46,120 nt of DNA from Pseudovibrio flavus (GCF_009711345.1 NZ_SMMA01000060.1:72290-118409), one strand, 5' to 3'. Positions 15,999 to 25,832 are shown, counted from the stretch's first letter. Notes: a model not told the origin generated them from the letters alone. Program-made: numbers and translations.

Positions 15999-18044
15999 AT
16001 GAGCGTATCGCCAAACATTCTTCTGGAGACTTGGAAAACAGCCTACGGCATTCCTCCGTTTGCGCAGATCAAGCCGGAAGACTTTGAGCCAGCCTTTGAT
16101 GTTGCCCTGAAAGCGGCAGAAGAAGAGGTGCAGGCTATCGCGGACAACCCGCAGGCTCCGACCTTCGAGAACACCATTATCGCCATGGAAAAGGCGGGCA
16201 AGCAGCTGGAACAGGTTGCAGGCGTGTTCTTCAACCTTACCGGCTCTAATACCAACGAGACATTGCAGCAGACCGAACGCACTGTTGTGCCAAAGCTCGC
16301 CGCCTATGGCGCACGGGTAAAGCTGAACCCTACCCTGTTCAACCGCATCAAAACACTCAAGGACAATGAAGCCTCCCTTGGCCTTGATGCTGAACAGGCC
16401 CGCGTTCTTGAGCGCTATTACACCAGCTTTGTTCGTGCAGGTGCCGCCCTTGGCGAGCAAGACAAAAAGCGGATGGCTGAAATTAGCGAGCGTCTTGCAA
16501 CACTGGGCACCCAGTTTGCGCAAAACGTTCTTGCAGATGAAGCAGACTACAAACTCGTTCTGGAAAACGTTGAAGATCTCGAAGGCCTGCCTGAATTCCT
16601 CGTCGAGGCAGCGAAAGAGGCTGCCCGCGAGCGCGGACTAGACGACAAGCACGTTATCACCCTCTCACGGTCTTCCATCGAGCCATTCTTGCAGTTCTCC
16701 ACCCGCCGCGATCTGCGTCAGGAAGCATTCGAAGCGTGGTCAAAGCGCGGCGAGACCGGCGGCAAGACAGATAACCGCGACCTCGTTCGTGAAACCATCG
16801 CCCTGCGCAAAGAACGCGCCTCCCTGCTCGGCTTTGATAGCTTTGCCCACTTCAAAACAGAAGACACAATGGCGAAGACACCCGAAGCAGTGAACGAGCT
16901 TTTGATGAATGTCTGGGCTCCGGCCAAATCTCGCGCGCTGGAAGAGGCAGGTAGCCTCGCCGCTCTCTCCAAAGCAGCTGGCGGACCAGACGCAATCGCT
17001 CCTTGGGATTGGCGCCACTATGCAGAAAAGCTACGCAAGGCAGAGCATGATCTGGACGAAGCCGAGCTAAAACCATACTTCCAACTCGACAAGATGATCG
17101 AGGCTGCTTTCTACACGGCTAACCGCCTGTTTGGTCTCAGCTTCAAAGAGCTGGATGGCATTTCCCTTTATCATGATGATGCACGCGTCTTTGAGGTTCT
17201 GGACCGCTCCGGCAACCATCTCGGCATCTTTATCGGTGACTACTTTGCCCGCTCTTCCAAACGCTCCGGCGCATGGATGAGCGCGTTTAGAGAACAGCAC
17301 GGCCTTGAAGGCGAAGTACGCCCGATCATCGTGAACGTGATGAACTTCTCCAAAGCACCAGCAGGCCAGCAAACCCTGCTAACCTTTGATGATGCCCGCA
17401 CCCTCTTCCACGAATTTGGTCATGCCCTGCACGGCCTCATGTCCAACGTCACCTTCCCGCTGATCTCGGGAACCAGCGTTGCCCGTGACTTTGTGGAGCT
17501 GCCGTCCCAGCTTTACGAACACTGGCTGTCCGAGCCTGAAGTACTTCGCAAGTTTGCTGTTCACTATCAGACCGGCGAGCCTATTCCAGAAGCATTGATG
17601 CAACGCTTGCTGGATGCCTCTAACTTCAACCAAGGCTTTGCGACGGTTGAGTATCTGGCAACGGCTATTGTCGATATGGCGATCCACTCCCGCGACCATG
17701 CGGCGGACTTTGATCCGATCGGCTTTGAGCGTGAGGTTCTGGCAGAAATCGACATGCCTAGCGAAATCATCATGCGCCACCGCGTACCGCACCTTGCGCA
17801 CGCGTTCTGCGGTGATGGCTACTCGGCAGGCTACTACAGCTATATGTGGTCGGAAGTGATGGACGCAGATGCATTTGAAGCGTTCAAGGAAGCAGGTGAT
17901 CCATTCCACGAAGAGACCGCACGCAAGTTGGAAGAACACATCTATTCTGCTGGCGGCAAACAGGACCCAGCGGACGCCTACATGGCATTCCGTGGCCGTA
18001 TGCCGGAAGTAGAAGCACTTTTGAAAGGTCGCGGCCTTATCTAA
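15999..18044 (+). CDS. dcp: Peptidyl-dipeptidase Dcp (M3 metallopeptidase)
   Basis: A cytoplasmic or periplasm-associated zinc peptidase that removes C-terminal dipeptides from oligopeptides, 681 residues from the ATG at 15999. That start is supported by GGAG 6 bases upstream and by matching the usual M3 length; an in-frame upstream ATG at 15909 lies right behind the previous terminator and is unlikely. The zinc site HEFGH sits at 471-475, with the third ligand Glu expected in the following helix near residue 500. The segment SGTSVARDFVELPSQLYEHW is nearer to Dcp (TSVPRDFVE) than to oligopeptidase A (SGVAWDAVELPSQ). No signal peptide is seen, so I favour the cytoplasm. It is a single-gene unit. 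Confidence 0.9.
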   Translation: MSVSPNILLETWKTAYGIPPFAQIKPEDFEPAFDVALKAAEEEVQAIADNPQAPTFENTIIAMEKAGKQLEQVAGVFFNLTGSNTNETLQQTERTVVPKLAAYGARVKLNPTLFNRIKTLKDNEASLGLDAEQARVLERYYTSFVRAGAALGEQDKKRMAEISERLATLGTQFAQNVLADEADYKLVLENVEDLEGLPEFLVEAAKEAARERGLDDKHVITLSRSSIEPFLQFSTRRDLRQEAFEAWSKRGETGGKTDNRDLVRETIALRKERASLLGFDSFAHFKTEDTMAKTPEAVNELLMNVWAPAKSRALEEAGSLAALSKAAGGPDAIAPWDWRHYAEKLRKAEHDLDEAELKPYFQLDKMIEAAFYTANRLFGLSFKELDGISLYHDDARVFEVLDRSGNHLGIFIGDYFARSSKRSGAWMSAFREQHGLEGEVRPIIVNVMNFSKAPAGQQTLLTFDDARTLFHEFGHALHGLMSNVTFPLISGTSVARDFVELPSQLYEHWLSEPEVLRKFAVHYQTGEPIPEALMQRLLDASNFNQGFATVEYLATAIVDMAIHSRDHAADFDPIGFEREVLAEIDMPSEIIMRHRVPHLAHAFCGDGYSAGYYSYMWSEVMDADAFEAFKEAGDPFHEETARKLEEHIYSAGGKQDPADAYMAFRGRMPEVEALLKGRGLI

Positions 18045-18159
18045 GGCTGCGATCCTGCAATAATTGGTAGAACCACAAGCCTCGCACAAGCGCTGGGTAC
18101 TATGGTTTTGAAGTAATGTTCCTGATGGGACGTTGCTAAATGATGCACCAAACTTCATA

Positions 18160-18187
18160 AGCGGGTGGCTTTCACCCGCTTTTTTTT
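18160..18187 (+). terminator. Terminator region after dcp
   Basis: AGCGGGTG (18160-18167) pairs with CACCCGCT (18173-18180) around a 5-base loop, followed by an uninterrupted T-run to 18187. It lies 115 bases after the dcp stop. It is a very strong intrinsic terminator on the + strand and separates dcp from the converging DUF423 gene. Confidence 0.9.
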
Positions 18188-18234
18188 CATGAAAAATCAG
18201 TTTTCAGAGGAAGTTAGATGCAGCGGCTCCGCTT

Positions 18235-18627
18235 CTAGCGGCGTTTGAAAGCACGGGCGATACCGCCCAAGGCAACAAACAGCCAGCCTACAATCATCAA
18301 AAGACCGCCAAATGGAGCAGCATTCAGGAAAAGGCTACGGCCAACGAAGAAGCGCAGGGCGAGATCACCGCAAAACAAACCAAGCCCGCCGAAAACAAGC
18401 AGCATACCAAGCGCGACAAAACGAGAGCGTGTAAGCGCAACAGCAATACCCATTGCAATGAAGGCGCCAGCGTGAAGCATCATCATCTGTGCGATGATAT
18501 CGATGTAGGAGCTGCCAACGATGTGCGAAGAGTAGGCCGAAGCGATAACGGCAATCATGCCTGCCACACCGCCGAGCGATAGCCCGAGACCCAAACCAGA
18601 TGAGAGTTTTGCTGTGTCGTGTGTCAT
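18235..18627 (-). CDS. DUF423 family membrane protein
   Basis: A 130-residue integral membrane protein with four hydrophobic segments at about 15-35, 45-65, 70-90 and 98-122 and a basic tail (KRR). The pattern AAPFGGLLMIVGWL near the end and the MMLHAGA segment in the middle recall the YgdD/DUF423 family, whose function is unknown. The start is placed at the ATG at 18627 with AGAGGA upstream; the longer open frame begins with 42 residues that do not look homologous. It is separated from the neighbouring GNAT gene by about 180 bases and is probably transcribed alone. Confidence 0.78.
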   Translation of the reverse strand: MTHDTAKLSSGLGLGLSLGGVAGMIAVIASAYSSHIVGSSYIDIIAQMMMLHAGAFIAMGIAVALTRSRFVALGMLLVFGGLGLFCGDLALRFFVGRSLFLNAAPFGGLLMIVGWLFVALGGIARAFKRR

Positions 18628-18809
18628 AGAGCGCGCTGTTCCTCTACTCCCGTTAAGCACAATATATAAGGGAACAATGCTAGATTGCACCCTTACCAAG
18701 GTGTGCATGAGGAGAGCGGGCATTGCAAGCCCTCTGGCAAACACCGCCCCCAAAAAGAACTGGGAAGGTAAAGGCTTTCAGTATTGAAAAGCCAAAGGTA
18801 GGCAGGAAA

Positions 18810-19238
18810 TCAGCGTGCCATATCGATTTTATCAAGGCCCGGTGCATATCCGTTTGGCGTAACGCGAACCACCTTAAAACCCATCAACTCATAAAACCCG
18901 CGCGTATGCTGCGAAGTATCAATTGTAACTTTTGCGTTTGGGTCCAGCCGGTAAATTTCATCCAGCCTGTGCTGAACCAGAGCTCGGCCATAGCCAATAC
19001 CTTGATAGTCGTATCCGACCATACCCCACATAAAGCCGTAGCTATCCCCTTTGCGGAAAAAGCCACCACAGGCAACAGGACGCCCCCCTTCCAGTATGGT
19101 GTAGTAAGGGTCATGCACCGCTTTCAAAAACGCGACGAATTCAGAAAGCTCGTGATCAGCAAAGTACTTGGGCATGTTTGAACGAAAGAGCTCGATACAG
19201 TCGCCATAGTCTTTGTCTTCGTATGGTCTTATTTTCAT
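18810..19238 (-). CDS. GNAT family acetyltransferase
   Basis: A 142-residue single-domain N-acetyltransferase. The acetyl-CoA binding motif is YQGIGYGRALVQHRL (about 79-93), with the preceding beta strand FMWGMVGYD, and the C-terminal HTRGFYELMGFKVV is the usual GNAT motif B region. The N-terminus MKIRPYEDKDYGDCIELF is typical of the family start. The substrate cannot be predicted. GAGGAG lies just before the ATG and the recJ stop is 14 bases upstream, so it is very probably the last gene of the recJ operon. Confidence 0.86.
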   Translation of the reverse strand: MKIRPYEDKDYGDCIELFRSNMPKYFADHELSEFVAFLKAVHDPYYTILEGGRPVACGGFFRKGDSYGFMWGMVGYDYQGIGYGRALVQHRLDEIYRLDPNAKVTIDTSQHTRGFYELMGFKVVRVTPNGYAPGLDKIDMAR

Positions 19239-19252
19239 CGAGCTCCTCGAAT

Positions 19253-21079
19253 CTATTGTTTGCAGCGCGCAGGATCACAAACGTCTATTATCCGCATTTG
19301 CACCTTGGGCTGTCCTTGCCATGTATCAATTGATAGCGTGCCAGCGATGTGTAGAGCCCGCCCGCGAGCGCCCATAAGAGCCTTGCCAAGCGGTTGATCT
19401 TCCGCCTTAAAAGCAATGGCCTTAAGCGTGCTGCCATCATTGCCGCCCAAGGTAGCGCGAATATGTCCTTTACCGACCACATCCACATATTTGATATTGG
19501 CAGATGGTAGTACGAAGATTGGCTCAGGATGAGCTGCTCCGTAAGGCCCTGCCTTTTCAAGAAGTTCCAGAAGGTCAAGACGCGCACCTGCAACGGTGAG
19601 AACCCCATCAACGGTAAGCTCCTGATTGCTCAACGCTTCCTCGACATCAGCAGAGAGGCGCTCATCCATGAAAGCCTCAAGCTCATCCAGCTTGTCGCGG
19701 TGAACGGTCATACCCGCAGCCATGGCGTGGCCGCCGCCTTTCATCAAGATACCGGCATCAACTGCCGCTCTAACGGCAGAGCCAAGGTCAACGCCCTGTA
19801 CGGAACGGCCAGAGCCAGTACCAATACCGTCAGCATTAAATGCAATTGCGAAGGACGGGCGCTGATAGCGCTCCTTCAAGCGGGACGCGATAAGGCCAAC
19901 AACACCGGGATGCCATCCATCTGAACCAGTCAACATCACCGCAGGGCCGCCAGCTTTTGCTTCCATCTTTTGGAATGCCTGTCCCTCACCTTCTTCGAGC
20001 ATAATTGCTTCCAGCGCCTGACGCTCTTGGTTGAGGCGCTCAAGAGTTGCGGCAATGCGTTCAGCTTCATTACGATCTTCGCAAGTCAGCAGCTTCGCAC
20101 CGAGCGCAGAATCGCCAATACGGCCGCCAGCGTTGATGCGCGGACCAAGCATAAAGCCAAGGTGATACGGTGTTGGTTTGCCGCTGACGCGGGAAATATC
20201 GGAAAGAGCAGAGAGGCCAACGTTACGCCGCTGCGCCATGACTTGAAGGCCCTTGACCACGTAAGCGCGATTCAAACCTTTGAGCGGCACCACATCGCAC
20301 ACTGTTCCCAGTGCGACAACATCAAGCATATCCATCAGGTTCGGAAGTCGAGCCGCCATAGGGCCGCCGAACTGACGAATCTCTCGGCTCAGTGCCACAA
20401 GGAACAGGAAGGTCACGCCAACAGCTGCTAGGTGCCCCTGCCCCGACAGATCATCCTGACGGTTCGGGTTTACAAGCGCATGTACATTCGGGAAGGTTTC
20501 ACCAACCTGATGGTGATCCAGAACAACAACTTCCAGACCAAGCTTCTCAGCCGTCTCGAATGCCTCAAACGAGGTACTGCCACAGTCCACGGTAATAAGC
20601 AGCCGAGCGCCAGATTCGTAAAGCTGGGTGAGCGCGGTCGGGTTCGGGCCGTAACCGTCGATAATGCGGTCAGGAATATAAAGATCAGGCGTAATACCAA
20701 ACGCCTTTAGGTAACGCACCAACAGCGCAGATGATGTTGCGCCGTCTACGTCATAGTCACCAAAAACAGCAATGCGCGTGCCTTCAGCAATTGCCTTCAT
20801 GACACGCTTGGCGGCTTTGTCCATGTCCACCAAGGTGGAAGGGTCCGGCATTAGATCCTTGATTGTCGGATCCAGAAACTGCTCGGCATCCTGCAGAGCC
20901 ACCTCACGACCAGCCAGCACACGACCAACGACCTCGTGGATTTCTGTTCGCTGAGAAATAGCCATAGCCTGTGATGCAGCTTTTGCATCCAGACGCTCGC
21001 GCCAGACTTTTCCGTTGGCTGAGCGGTTTACGCCCAAAACGGTGCGACGGGCTTCATTAGACAAAACAGACGAGCTCAT
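19253..21079 (-). CDS. recJ: Single-stranded-DNA-specific exonuclease RecJ
   Basis: A 5'-3' exonuclease on single-stranded DNA, used in RecF-pathway recombination, mismatch and base-excision repair; 608 residues from the ATG at 21079. The DHH phosphoesterase motifs are intact: DYDVDG (about 108-113), DCGS (165-168) and the name-giving DHH (188-190). The DHHA1 domain shows GGHAMAAG in the second half, and the OB-fold follows it. An upstream TTG would add five residues, but the ATG begins the more usual sequence; no good ribosome binding site is seen for either. Gene order alaC-hom-glpX-recJ on the - strand is a conserved arrangement in related bacteria. Confidence 0.93.
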   Translation of the reverse strand: MSSSVLSNEARRTVLGVNRSANGKVWRERLDAKAASQAMAISQRTEIHEVVGRVLAGREVALQDAEQFLDPTIKDLMPDPSTLVDMDKAAKRVMKAIAEGTRIAVFGDYDVDGATSSALLVRYLKAFGITPDLYIPDRIIDGYGPNPTALTQLYESGARLLITVDCGSTSFEAFETAEKLGLEVVVLDHHQVGETFPNVHALVNPNRQDDLSGQGHLAAVGVTFLFLVALSREIRQFGGPMAARLPNLMDMLDVVALGTVCDVVPLKGLNRAYVVKGLQVMAQRRNVGLSALSDISRVSGKPTPYHLGFMLGPRINAGGRIGDSALGAKLLTCEDRNEAERIAATLERLNQERQALEAIMLEEGEGQAFQKMEAKAGGPAVMLTGSDGWHPGVVGLIASRLKERYQRPSFAIAFNADGIGTGSGRSVQGVDLGSAVRAAVDAGILMKGGGHAMAAGMTVHRDKLDELEAFMDERLSADVEEALSNQELTVDGVLTVAGARLDLLELLEKAGPYGAAHPEPIFVLPSANIKYVDVVGKGHIRATLGGNDGSTLKAIAFKAEDQPLGKALMGARGRALHIAGTLSIDTWQGQPKVQMRIIDVCDPARCKQ

Positions 21080-21115
21080 GAGGAGGACCTGCAATTAAGA
21101 CTTCGGACAAAGCAA

Positions 21116-21144
21116 ACGGGCGGATACATATTGCACCCGCCCGT
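21116..21144 (-). terminator. Hairpin between glpX and recJ
   Basis: ACGGGCGG (21116-21123) pairs with CCGCCCGT (21137-21144) around a 13-base loop. On the - strand it is followed by TTGCTTTG, too weak for full termination. It probably acts as a partial terminator or mRNA-stability element, lowering recJ relative to glpX. Confidence 0.6.
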
Positions 21145-21173
21145 CAAAATTAAAATTCAAACCACGCAGGAAC

Positions 21174-22169
21174 TTAATCCAGATGGAATTTTTCCAGCTG
21201 GGTGTGCTGTGCCTCGATATAGCGCACGGTGCCGGTGGTGGAACGCATAACCACAGTGTGAGTGGTGATTGCGTTACGGCCCAGCTTCACACCTTTAAGG
21301 AAGTTGCCATCGGTCACGCCGGTTGCCGCAAACAGAACGTCGCCGCAAGCCAGTTCTTCGAGGGTGTATTTGCGGTTCGCATCGTCGATGCCCATGCGTT
21401 TAGCGCGCTCGCGCTGCTCTTCACGGGTGATAACAAGACGACCCTGCATCTGACCACCGATACAGCGCAGAGCTGCAGCAGCCAGAACACCTTCAGGCGC
21501 GCCGCCAATACCGACGTAAAGGTCGATACCAGTTTCTTCGGAGTTGGTGGTGTGAATGATGCCTGCAACGTCACCATCACCGATAAGGTAGATGGAAGCG
21601 CCGGTTGCGCGGATATCATCAATCAGCTTTGCGTGACGTGGGCGGTCAAGTACGCACACGGTCAGCTCGCTCACCTCAACGCCTTTTGCCTTGGCAACGT
21701 TTTCGAGGTTGGTTGCAATTGGCAGGTCCAGATCAATGGTGCCAGCAGGGTAGCCAGGACCGATTGCAATCTTTTCCATATAGCTGTCTGGTGCGTTAAG
21801 CAGGCCGCCTTCCGGTGCCAGTGCAATCACGGCGATGGAGTTAGGCATGTTCTTCGCGCAAAGGGTGGTGCCTTCAAGCGGATCCAGTGCGATGTCTACC
21901 TTCGCACCAGCCTTGGTACCAACCTTCTCACCGATGTAGAGCATAGGCGCTTCATCGCGCTCGCCTTCACCGATAACAACCGTACCGTCAATCGGAAGCT
22001 GGTTCAGTTCCCGACGCATCGCATCTACCGCTGCCTGGTCGGCAGCCTTCTCGTCACCGCGACCACGAAGACGCGCTGCAGAAACCGCTGCACGTTCTGT
22101 TACACGTGCCAGTTCCAGTGTGAGAATACGGTCCAGAACGGTTTCTTCGTCCTTCTGACGCTCAGCCAT
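21174..22169 (-). CDS. glpX: Class II fructose-1,6-bisphosphatase (GlpX type)
   Basis: A metal-dependent phosphatase that converts fructose-1,6-bisphosphate to fructose-6-phosphate in gluconeogenesis, 331 residues. Several family segments are visible: VIGEGERDEAPML (about 61-73), the metal-binding DPLEGTTLCAKN (97-108), and GIGGAPEGVLAAAAL (about 218-232). Length matches E. coli GlpX (336). In alphaproteobacteria the same protein can also act on sedoheptulose bisphosphate; nothing here tests that. It lies 60 bases after hom, likely in one transcript. A moderate hairpin (GGGCC/GGCCC) lies in the gap. Confidence 0.93.
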   Translation of the reverse strand: MAERQKDEETVLDRILTLELARVTERAAVSAARLRGRGDEKAADQAAVDAMRRELNQLPIDGTVVIGEGERDEAPMLYIGEKVGTKAGAKVDIALDPLEGTTLCAKNMPNSIAVIALAPEGGLLNAPDSYMEKIAIGPGYPAGTIDLDLPIATNLENVAKAKGVEVSELTVCVLDRPRHAKLIDDIRATGASIYLIGDGDVAGIIHTTNSEETGIDLYVGIGGAPEGVLAAAALRCIGGQMQGRLVITREEQRERAKRMGIDDANRKYTLEELACGDVLFAATGVTDGNFLKGVKLGRNAITTHTVVMRSTTGTVRYIEAQHTQLEKFHLD

Positions 22170-22229
22170 ATTTACCTTTTTAACCTCTTGGGTTCTCCAT
22201 GAGGGCCGGGAGATGGCCCTTGGGAGGTA

Positions 22230-23555
22230 TTACTTCAATTTCTCGATCCGCAGAACCTGCGGCTTGCCCATGGTTACATTGTCGGAAGCAATTGCTTCCA
22301 GAGCTTCGCGAATTGCTAGCTCGGTCGTTTCATAGGTTATCAGGATAACCGGCTGCGGCTCGGCAGGCTTGGTTGACCCTGGCGCAAAACTTTTTGCTTC
22401 ACGGCTGCGCTGAACGATGGATTCCAGAGAGATGTTCTTCTCTGCCATACGCCGCGCAATCGTTGCAAAGGCACCTGGAATGTCCACCACAGAAAGACGA
22501 ATGTAATAGCCGCCCTCGTGTAGTCGCATCCGCGCCTTTTCATAGGGAGCCAATGTCTCGGCCTTCTGGCCAAACACTGCCTGCATATTGCCACGGGCAA
22601 TATCTGCAATATCGGAAACAACTGAAGATGCTGTTGCATCACCACCTGCGCCCGGACCAACCAGAATAACCTCGCCCACCGCGTCACCATCTACGGCAAC
22701 CGCGTTCAGCACCCCGTCAATGCGCGCAATGGCGGATGACTTAGGCACCATGGTTGGATGCACCCTCTGTTCGATGCCACTGTCAGTACGCTGCGCCACG
22801 CCCAACAGCTTGATCCGGTAACCCAGCTCATCGGCAGCCTTGATATCCGCGGTCGTAATGGACGTAATGCCCTCCACATGGATAGCATCACTGTCCACCT
22901 CGCAACCAAATGCGAGAGAGGTCAGCAGAGCAAGCTTATGCGCGGTGTCAAAGCCTTCGATGTCAAAGGTTGGATCGGCCTCCGCATACCCCAAACGCTG
23001 CGCATCGGCAAGACATTCTGCAAAGGAAAGTCCTTCGCGCTCCATGCGGGTGAGAATGTAGTTACAGGTACCGTTCATGATGCCGTAAACGCGCTCTACA
23101 TCGTTACCGGCAAGAGACTCGCGCATGGTCTTCACAATCGGAATACCACCAGCGACGGCAGCCTCATAGTTGAGGCTGACGCCCTGTTCTTCAGCCAGAC
23201 GAGACAGCTCTACCGCATGTTTTGCAAGAAGGGCTTTGTTCGCTGTTACGACGTGCTTGCCAGCCTTGAGAGCTGCCATAACACTTTCGTAGGCAGAACC
23301 GTCTTCACCGCCGATCAGCTCGACAAAAACATCGATTCGCTCGCTTGTTGCCAGAGCAACCGGATCGTCGAACCATTCGACCTTTGTCAGGTCAACGCCA
23401 CGATCCTTGTTGCGGGAGCGTGCGCAAACGGCTGTCAGCTCGATTGTGCGCCCGCACCGCTTTTCAAGCAAATCTGCTTTGTTCAAAATGATCTTTACAA
23501 GTGAAGCACCTACGGTTCCTAGTCCCGCGATGCCGATCCGCAAATAGGTATCCAT
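22230..23555 (-). CDS. hom: Homoserine dehydrogenase
   Basis: A monofunctional NAD(P)-dependent enzyme making homoserine from aspartate semialdehyde, 441 residues. GLGTVG (11-16) is the nucleotide-binding glycine motif, followed by the NAD-binding domain. VTANKALLAKH (about 102-112) includes the conserved Lys, and GIMNGTCNYILT (about 157-168) and the catalytic KLALLTSLAFG region (about 206-216) follow. An ACT domain fills roughly 345-441 (YYIRLSVVDIPGAFA), implying allosteric control by threonine. The gene provides homoserine for threonine and for the metY-type methionine route elsewhere in this window. It starts 24 bases after the aminotransferase stop. Confidence 0.94.
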   Translation of the reverse strand: MDTYLRIGIAGLGTVGASLVKIILNKADLLEKRCGRTIELTAVCARSRNKDRGVDLTKVEWFDDPVALATSERIDVFVELIGGEDGSAYESVMAALKAGKHVVTANKALLAKHAVELSRLAEEQGVSLNYEAAVAGGIPIVKTMRESLAGNDVERVYGIMNGTCNYILTRMEREGLSFAECLADAQRLGYAEADPTFDIEGFDTAHKLALLTSLAFGCEVDSDAIHVEGITSITTADIKAADELGYRIKLLGVAQRTDSGIEQRVHPTMVPKSSAIARIDGVLNAVAVDGDAVGEVILVGPGAGGDATASSVVSDIADIARGNMQAVFGQKAETLAPYEKARMRLHEGGYYIRLSVVDIPGAFATIARRMAEKNISLESIVQRSREAKSFAPGSTKPAEPQPVILITYETTELAIREALEAIASDNVTMGKPQVLRIEKLK

Positions 23556-23579
23556 CTGTCCGTCTAGTTTCGAGTAAAA

Positions 23580-24797
23580 TCAGCGCGACTCTTCAGCCGA
23601 CTGCAAATTATTATTTCCGATCCCGCATTCATCAAAGAACCGGCGAATGCCGCGTGCTGCCTGACGAATACGCTGCTCGTTCTCTACAAGGCCGATACGA
23701 ACATAGTCGTCGCCGTGCTCACCAAAACCAATGCCCGGTGCAACGGCTACGTCAGCCTTTTCAATCAACAGCTTGGAAAATTCAAGTGAGCCTTTAGCCT
23801 TGAACGGCTCTGGAATTGGACACCAGGCAAACATACTTGCCTCTGGTGCAGGGATCTTCCAGCCAGCGCGGCCGAAGGATTCCACCAGAACGTCACGGCG
23901 CTTGCGGTACACTTCACGCATCTGGACAATACAGTCATCCGGACCATTAAGCGCAGTCGCAGCAGCAACCTGAATTGGGGTAAACGCACCATAATCGAGG
24001 TAGGACTTTACGCGTGCGAGAGCGGCGATAAGACGCTCGTTACCAACTGCAAAGCCCATACGCCAACCCGGCATGGAGAAAGTTTTGGAGAGCGAAGTAA
24101 ACTCAACCGCAACATCCATAGCGCCCGGAACCTGCAAAATAGAAGGTGGCGGTGTGTCACCGAAGAAGATTTCCGCGTATGCCAAGTCGGAAAGCACAAA
24201 GATTTCGTGCTTGCGAGCAAAGGCAACAACGTCCTTATAAAACTCCAGATCCGCACATGCTGCTGTCGGGTTTGCAGGGTAGCAAAGCACAACGGCAATT
24301 GGTTTTGGAATGGAGTGAATAACGGCGCGTTCAAGCGCTTCGAAAAGCTCAGGTCCCGGCTCCGCAGGAATGGAACGCAAAGAACCACCGGCCATCAAGA
24401 ACCCGAAGGCATGAATTGGGTAACTTGGGTTCGGTACAAGAATAACATCGCCCGGCGCGGTGATCGCCTGCGCCATGTTGGCAAAGCCTTCTTTGGAACC
24501 AAGGGTGGCAACAATCTGCGTTTCAGGGTTCAGCTTAACCCCGAAGCGGCGCTCGTAGTAGTTAGCCTGTGCGCGGCGTAGACCCGGAATGCCTTTGGAA
24601 GCGGAATAACGGTGTGTACGCGGGTTCTTGACAGTTTCCGTCAGCTTGTCAACGATGTGCTGCGGGGTCGGCAGATCAGGGTTGCCCATGCCCATATCAA
24701 TGATATCGGCGCCCGCCGCTCGTGCTTTCGCCTTTAGACGGTTAACCTGTTCAAAGACATAGGGCGGCAGCCGACGTGTCTTATGAAAATCGTCCAT
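23580..24797 (-). CDS. Class I/II PLP aminotransferase, AlaC-like
   Basis: A 405-residue aminotransferase of the AlaC/LL-diaminopimelate aminotransferase-like subgroup. Landmarks include IIDMGMGNPDLPTP near the start, the tyrosine/asparagine region PNPSYPIH and LCYPANPTA, and the PLP lysine in SLSKTFSMPGWRMGF (about 235-249). I start it at the ATG at 24797 (MDDFHKTRR); the longer frame adds 25 residues without homology appearance. AlaC makes alanine from pyruvate; related enzymes act on aspartate or methionine precursors, so the substrate is only probable. It leads the operon continuing into hom. A promoter should lie in the AT-rich 24798-25070 gap. Confidence 0.88.
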   Translation of the reverse strand: MDDFHKTRRLPPYVFEQVNRLKAKARAAGADIIDMGMGNPDLPTPQHIVDKLTETVKNPRTHRYSASKGIPGLRRAQANYYERRFGVKLNPETQIVATLGSKEGFANMAQAITAPGDVILVPNPSYPIHAFGFLMAGGSLRSIPAEPGPELFEALERAVIHSIPKPIAVVLCYPANPTAACADLEFYKDVVAFARKHEIFVLSDLAYAEIFFGDTPPPSILQVPGAMDVAVEFTSLSKTFSMPGWRMGFAVGNERLIAALARVKSYLDYGAFTPIQVAAATALNGPDDCIVQMREVYRKRRDVLVESFGRAGWKIPAPEASMFAWCPIPEPFKAKGSLEFSKLLIEKADVAVAPGIGFGEHGDDYVRIGLVENEQRIRQAARGIRRFFDECGIGNNNLQSAEESR

Positions 24798-25070
24798 ACC
24801 GAAAGCCTCGCGTTTCCTTAATTTGTATCTTGTTGAGTAATTTGGATTTTGGACGCAGCTTCTTCTGCGCATCTTGGGTTTTAGCAGCTAGCAAACAAAT
24901 TTGCATTCGCCGCCCCCCCAGTAGCACACCACTTTTTCTCGTTATTCTGATGGTTTCGCAAACTTTTTTGCAAAACCCTGAAATATCTGCATCAACAATG
25001 GAGCTATTATTCAGTTTTTCAGAAAGTAGAACCGCGTGCGACCACTTAAGGGCAAGAAAATTCGATCGCT

Positions 25071-25397
25071 TTACTGTGCGTTCTGTCTGGCGGAATCCGC
25101 AATGGCCTGTAGTTCTTCCACCTGACTCTTGAAGTCAGAGTTCTGCGCCGCTTCAGACTGGGTGTCTTCAGCAATAGCAAGCAGACGAGACTTTTCTACA
25201 GTGCGTTGCTCATCTGGCAACAGCCCTTCATCAGAAAAATCTGCAGGCTCATAGGCAGGGCCGGTGGCCGTCTGCTGGGTCTCTTCGTCAAGCGCTTCAT
25301 AAAGGGTCATCTTTTCGCCCAAGGCACAAGAAGCAAGGCCTGTACACACCAGCATGCTGGCTACCAAGCGTACCATACCCTCTCTACTTAGGGTCAT
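25071..25397 (-). CDS. Small lipoprotein of unknown function
   Basis: A 108-residue protein I do not recognise. From the ATG at 25397, which has a strong GGGAGGAAAGG ribosome binding site, the N-terminus MTLSREGMVRLVASMLVCTGLASC is a lipoprotein signal ending in lipobox LASC. The mature part is Glu/Gln/Ala-rich and mostly helical in appearance, with no Cys. An upstream in-frame start gives 142 residues but would bury the signal. It lies upstream of the aminotransferase gene in the same direction, about 270 bases away. No function is proposed. Confidence 0.72.
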   Translation of the reverse strand: MTLSREGMVRLVASMLVCTGLASCALGEKMTLYEALDEETQQTATGPAYEPADFSDEGLLPDEQRTVEKSRLLAIAEDTQSEAAQNSDFKSQVEELQAIADSARQNAQ

Positions 25398-25832
25398 TTG
25401 CCTTTCCTCCCGGATAACGACTGCCCATCCGGCCATAACCGGAACGCGCAATCGAAGCGTTTTAACGAGTTGAAGCTGTATAGCCTTGCTCGCACTCACT
25501 CATCAACCAAGTTTACCGCAAATGCCTATCGAATCTGCGGATTTCTCACAGGAGCCTTTCCTATGGCTTAACAGTTTTCAATCGCAATCATAACTCCTGT
25601 TATCTTCTATCATAGAGGAACTTTGAGTAAAAATGCGGCACTGCAATACAAGGTGAACACCCAACGCCTAACGCTTGAGCACCTATCGCCTATGGTTTCA
25701 TAGGAGCTTGAATAGAAATAGGTTATAATACCCTAATATTTACACCCCATCATTCGGGGGCTGTCCAAACTATCCTTAGCTGGTTTTAAAAGCATAGATT
25801 TTTAATAGTTTTTGACTGGAGAGCGGCCTCGA
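25398..25832. other. Intergenic region upstream of phaC
   Basis: A 435-base AT-rich gap carrying the divergent starts of the small lipoprotein and phaC. No gene is supported. It must contain the phaC promoter. I cannot see a clear PhaR operator (TGC-rich inverted repeat), although GCACTGCAA at about 25634-25642 is a possible half-site. Confidence 0.4.

Noticed and set aside
21183-22202. 339-codon open frame opposite glpX
   Set aside because: Exact antisense to a clear glpX gene; Cys/His/Asn-rich and low-complexity, typical of an antisense shadow.
22758-23504. 248-codon open frame opposite hom
   Set aside because: Antisense shadow of a well-supported homoserine dehydrogenase gene.
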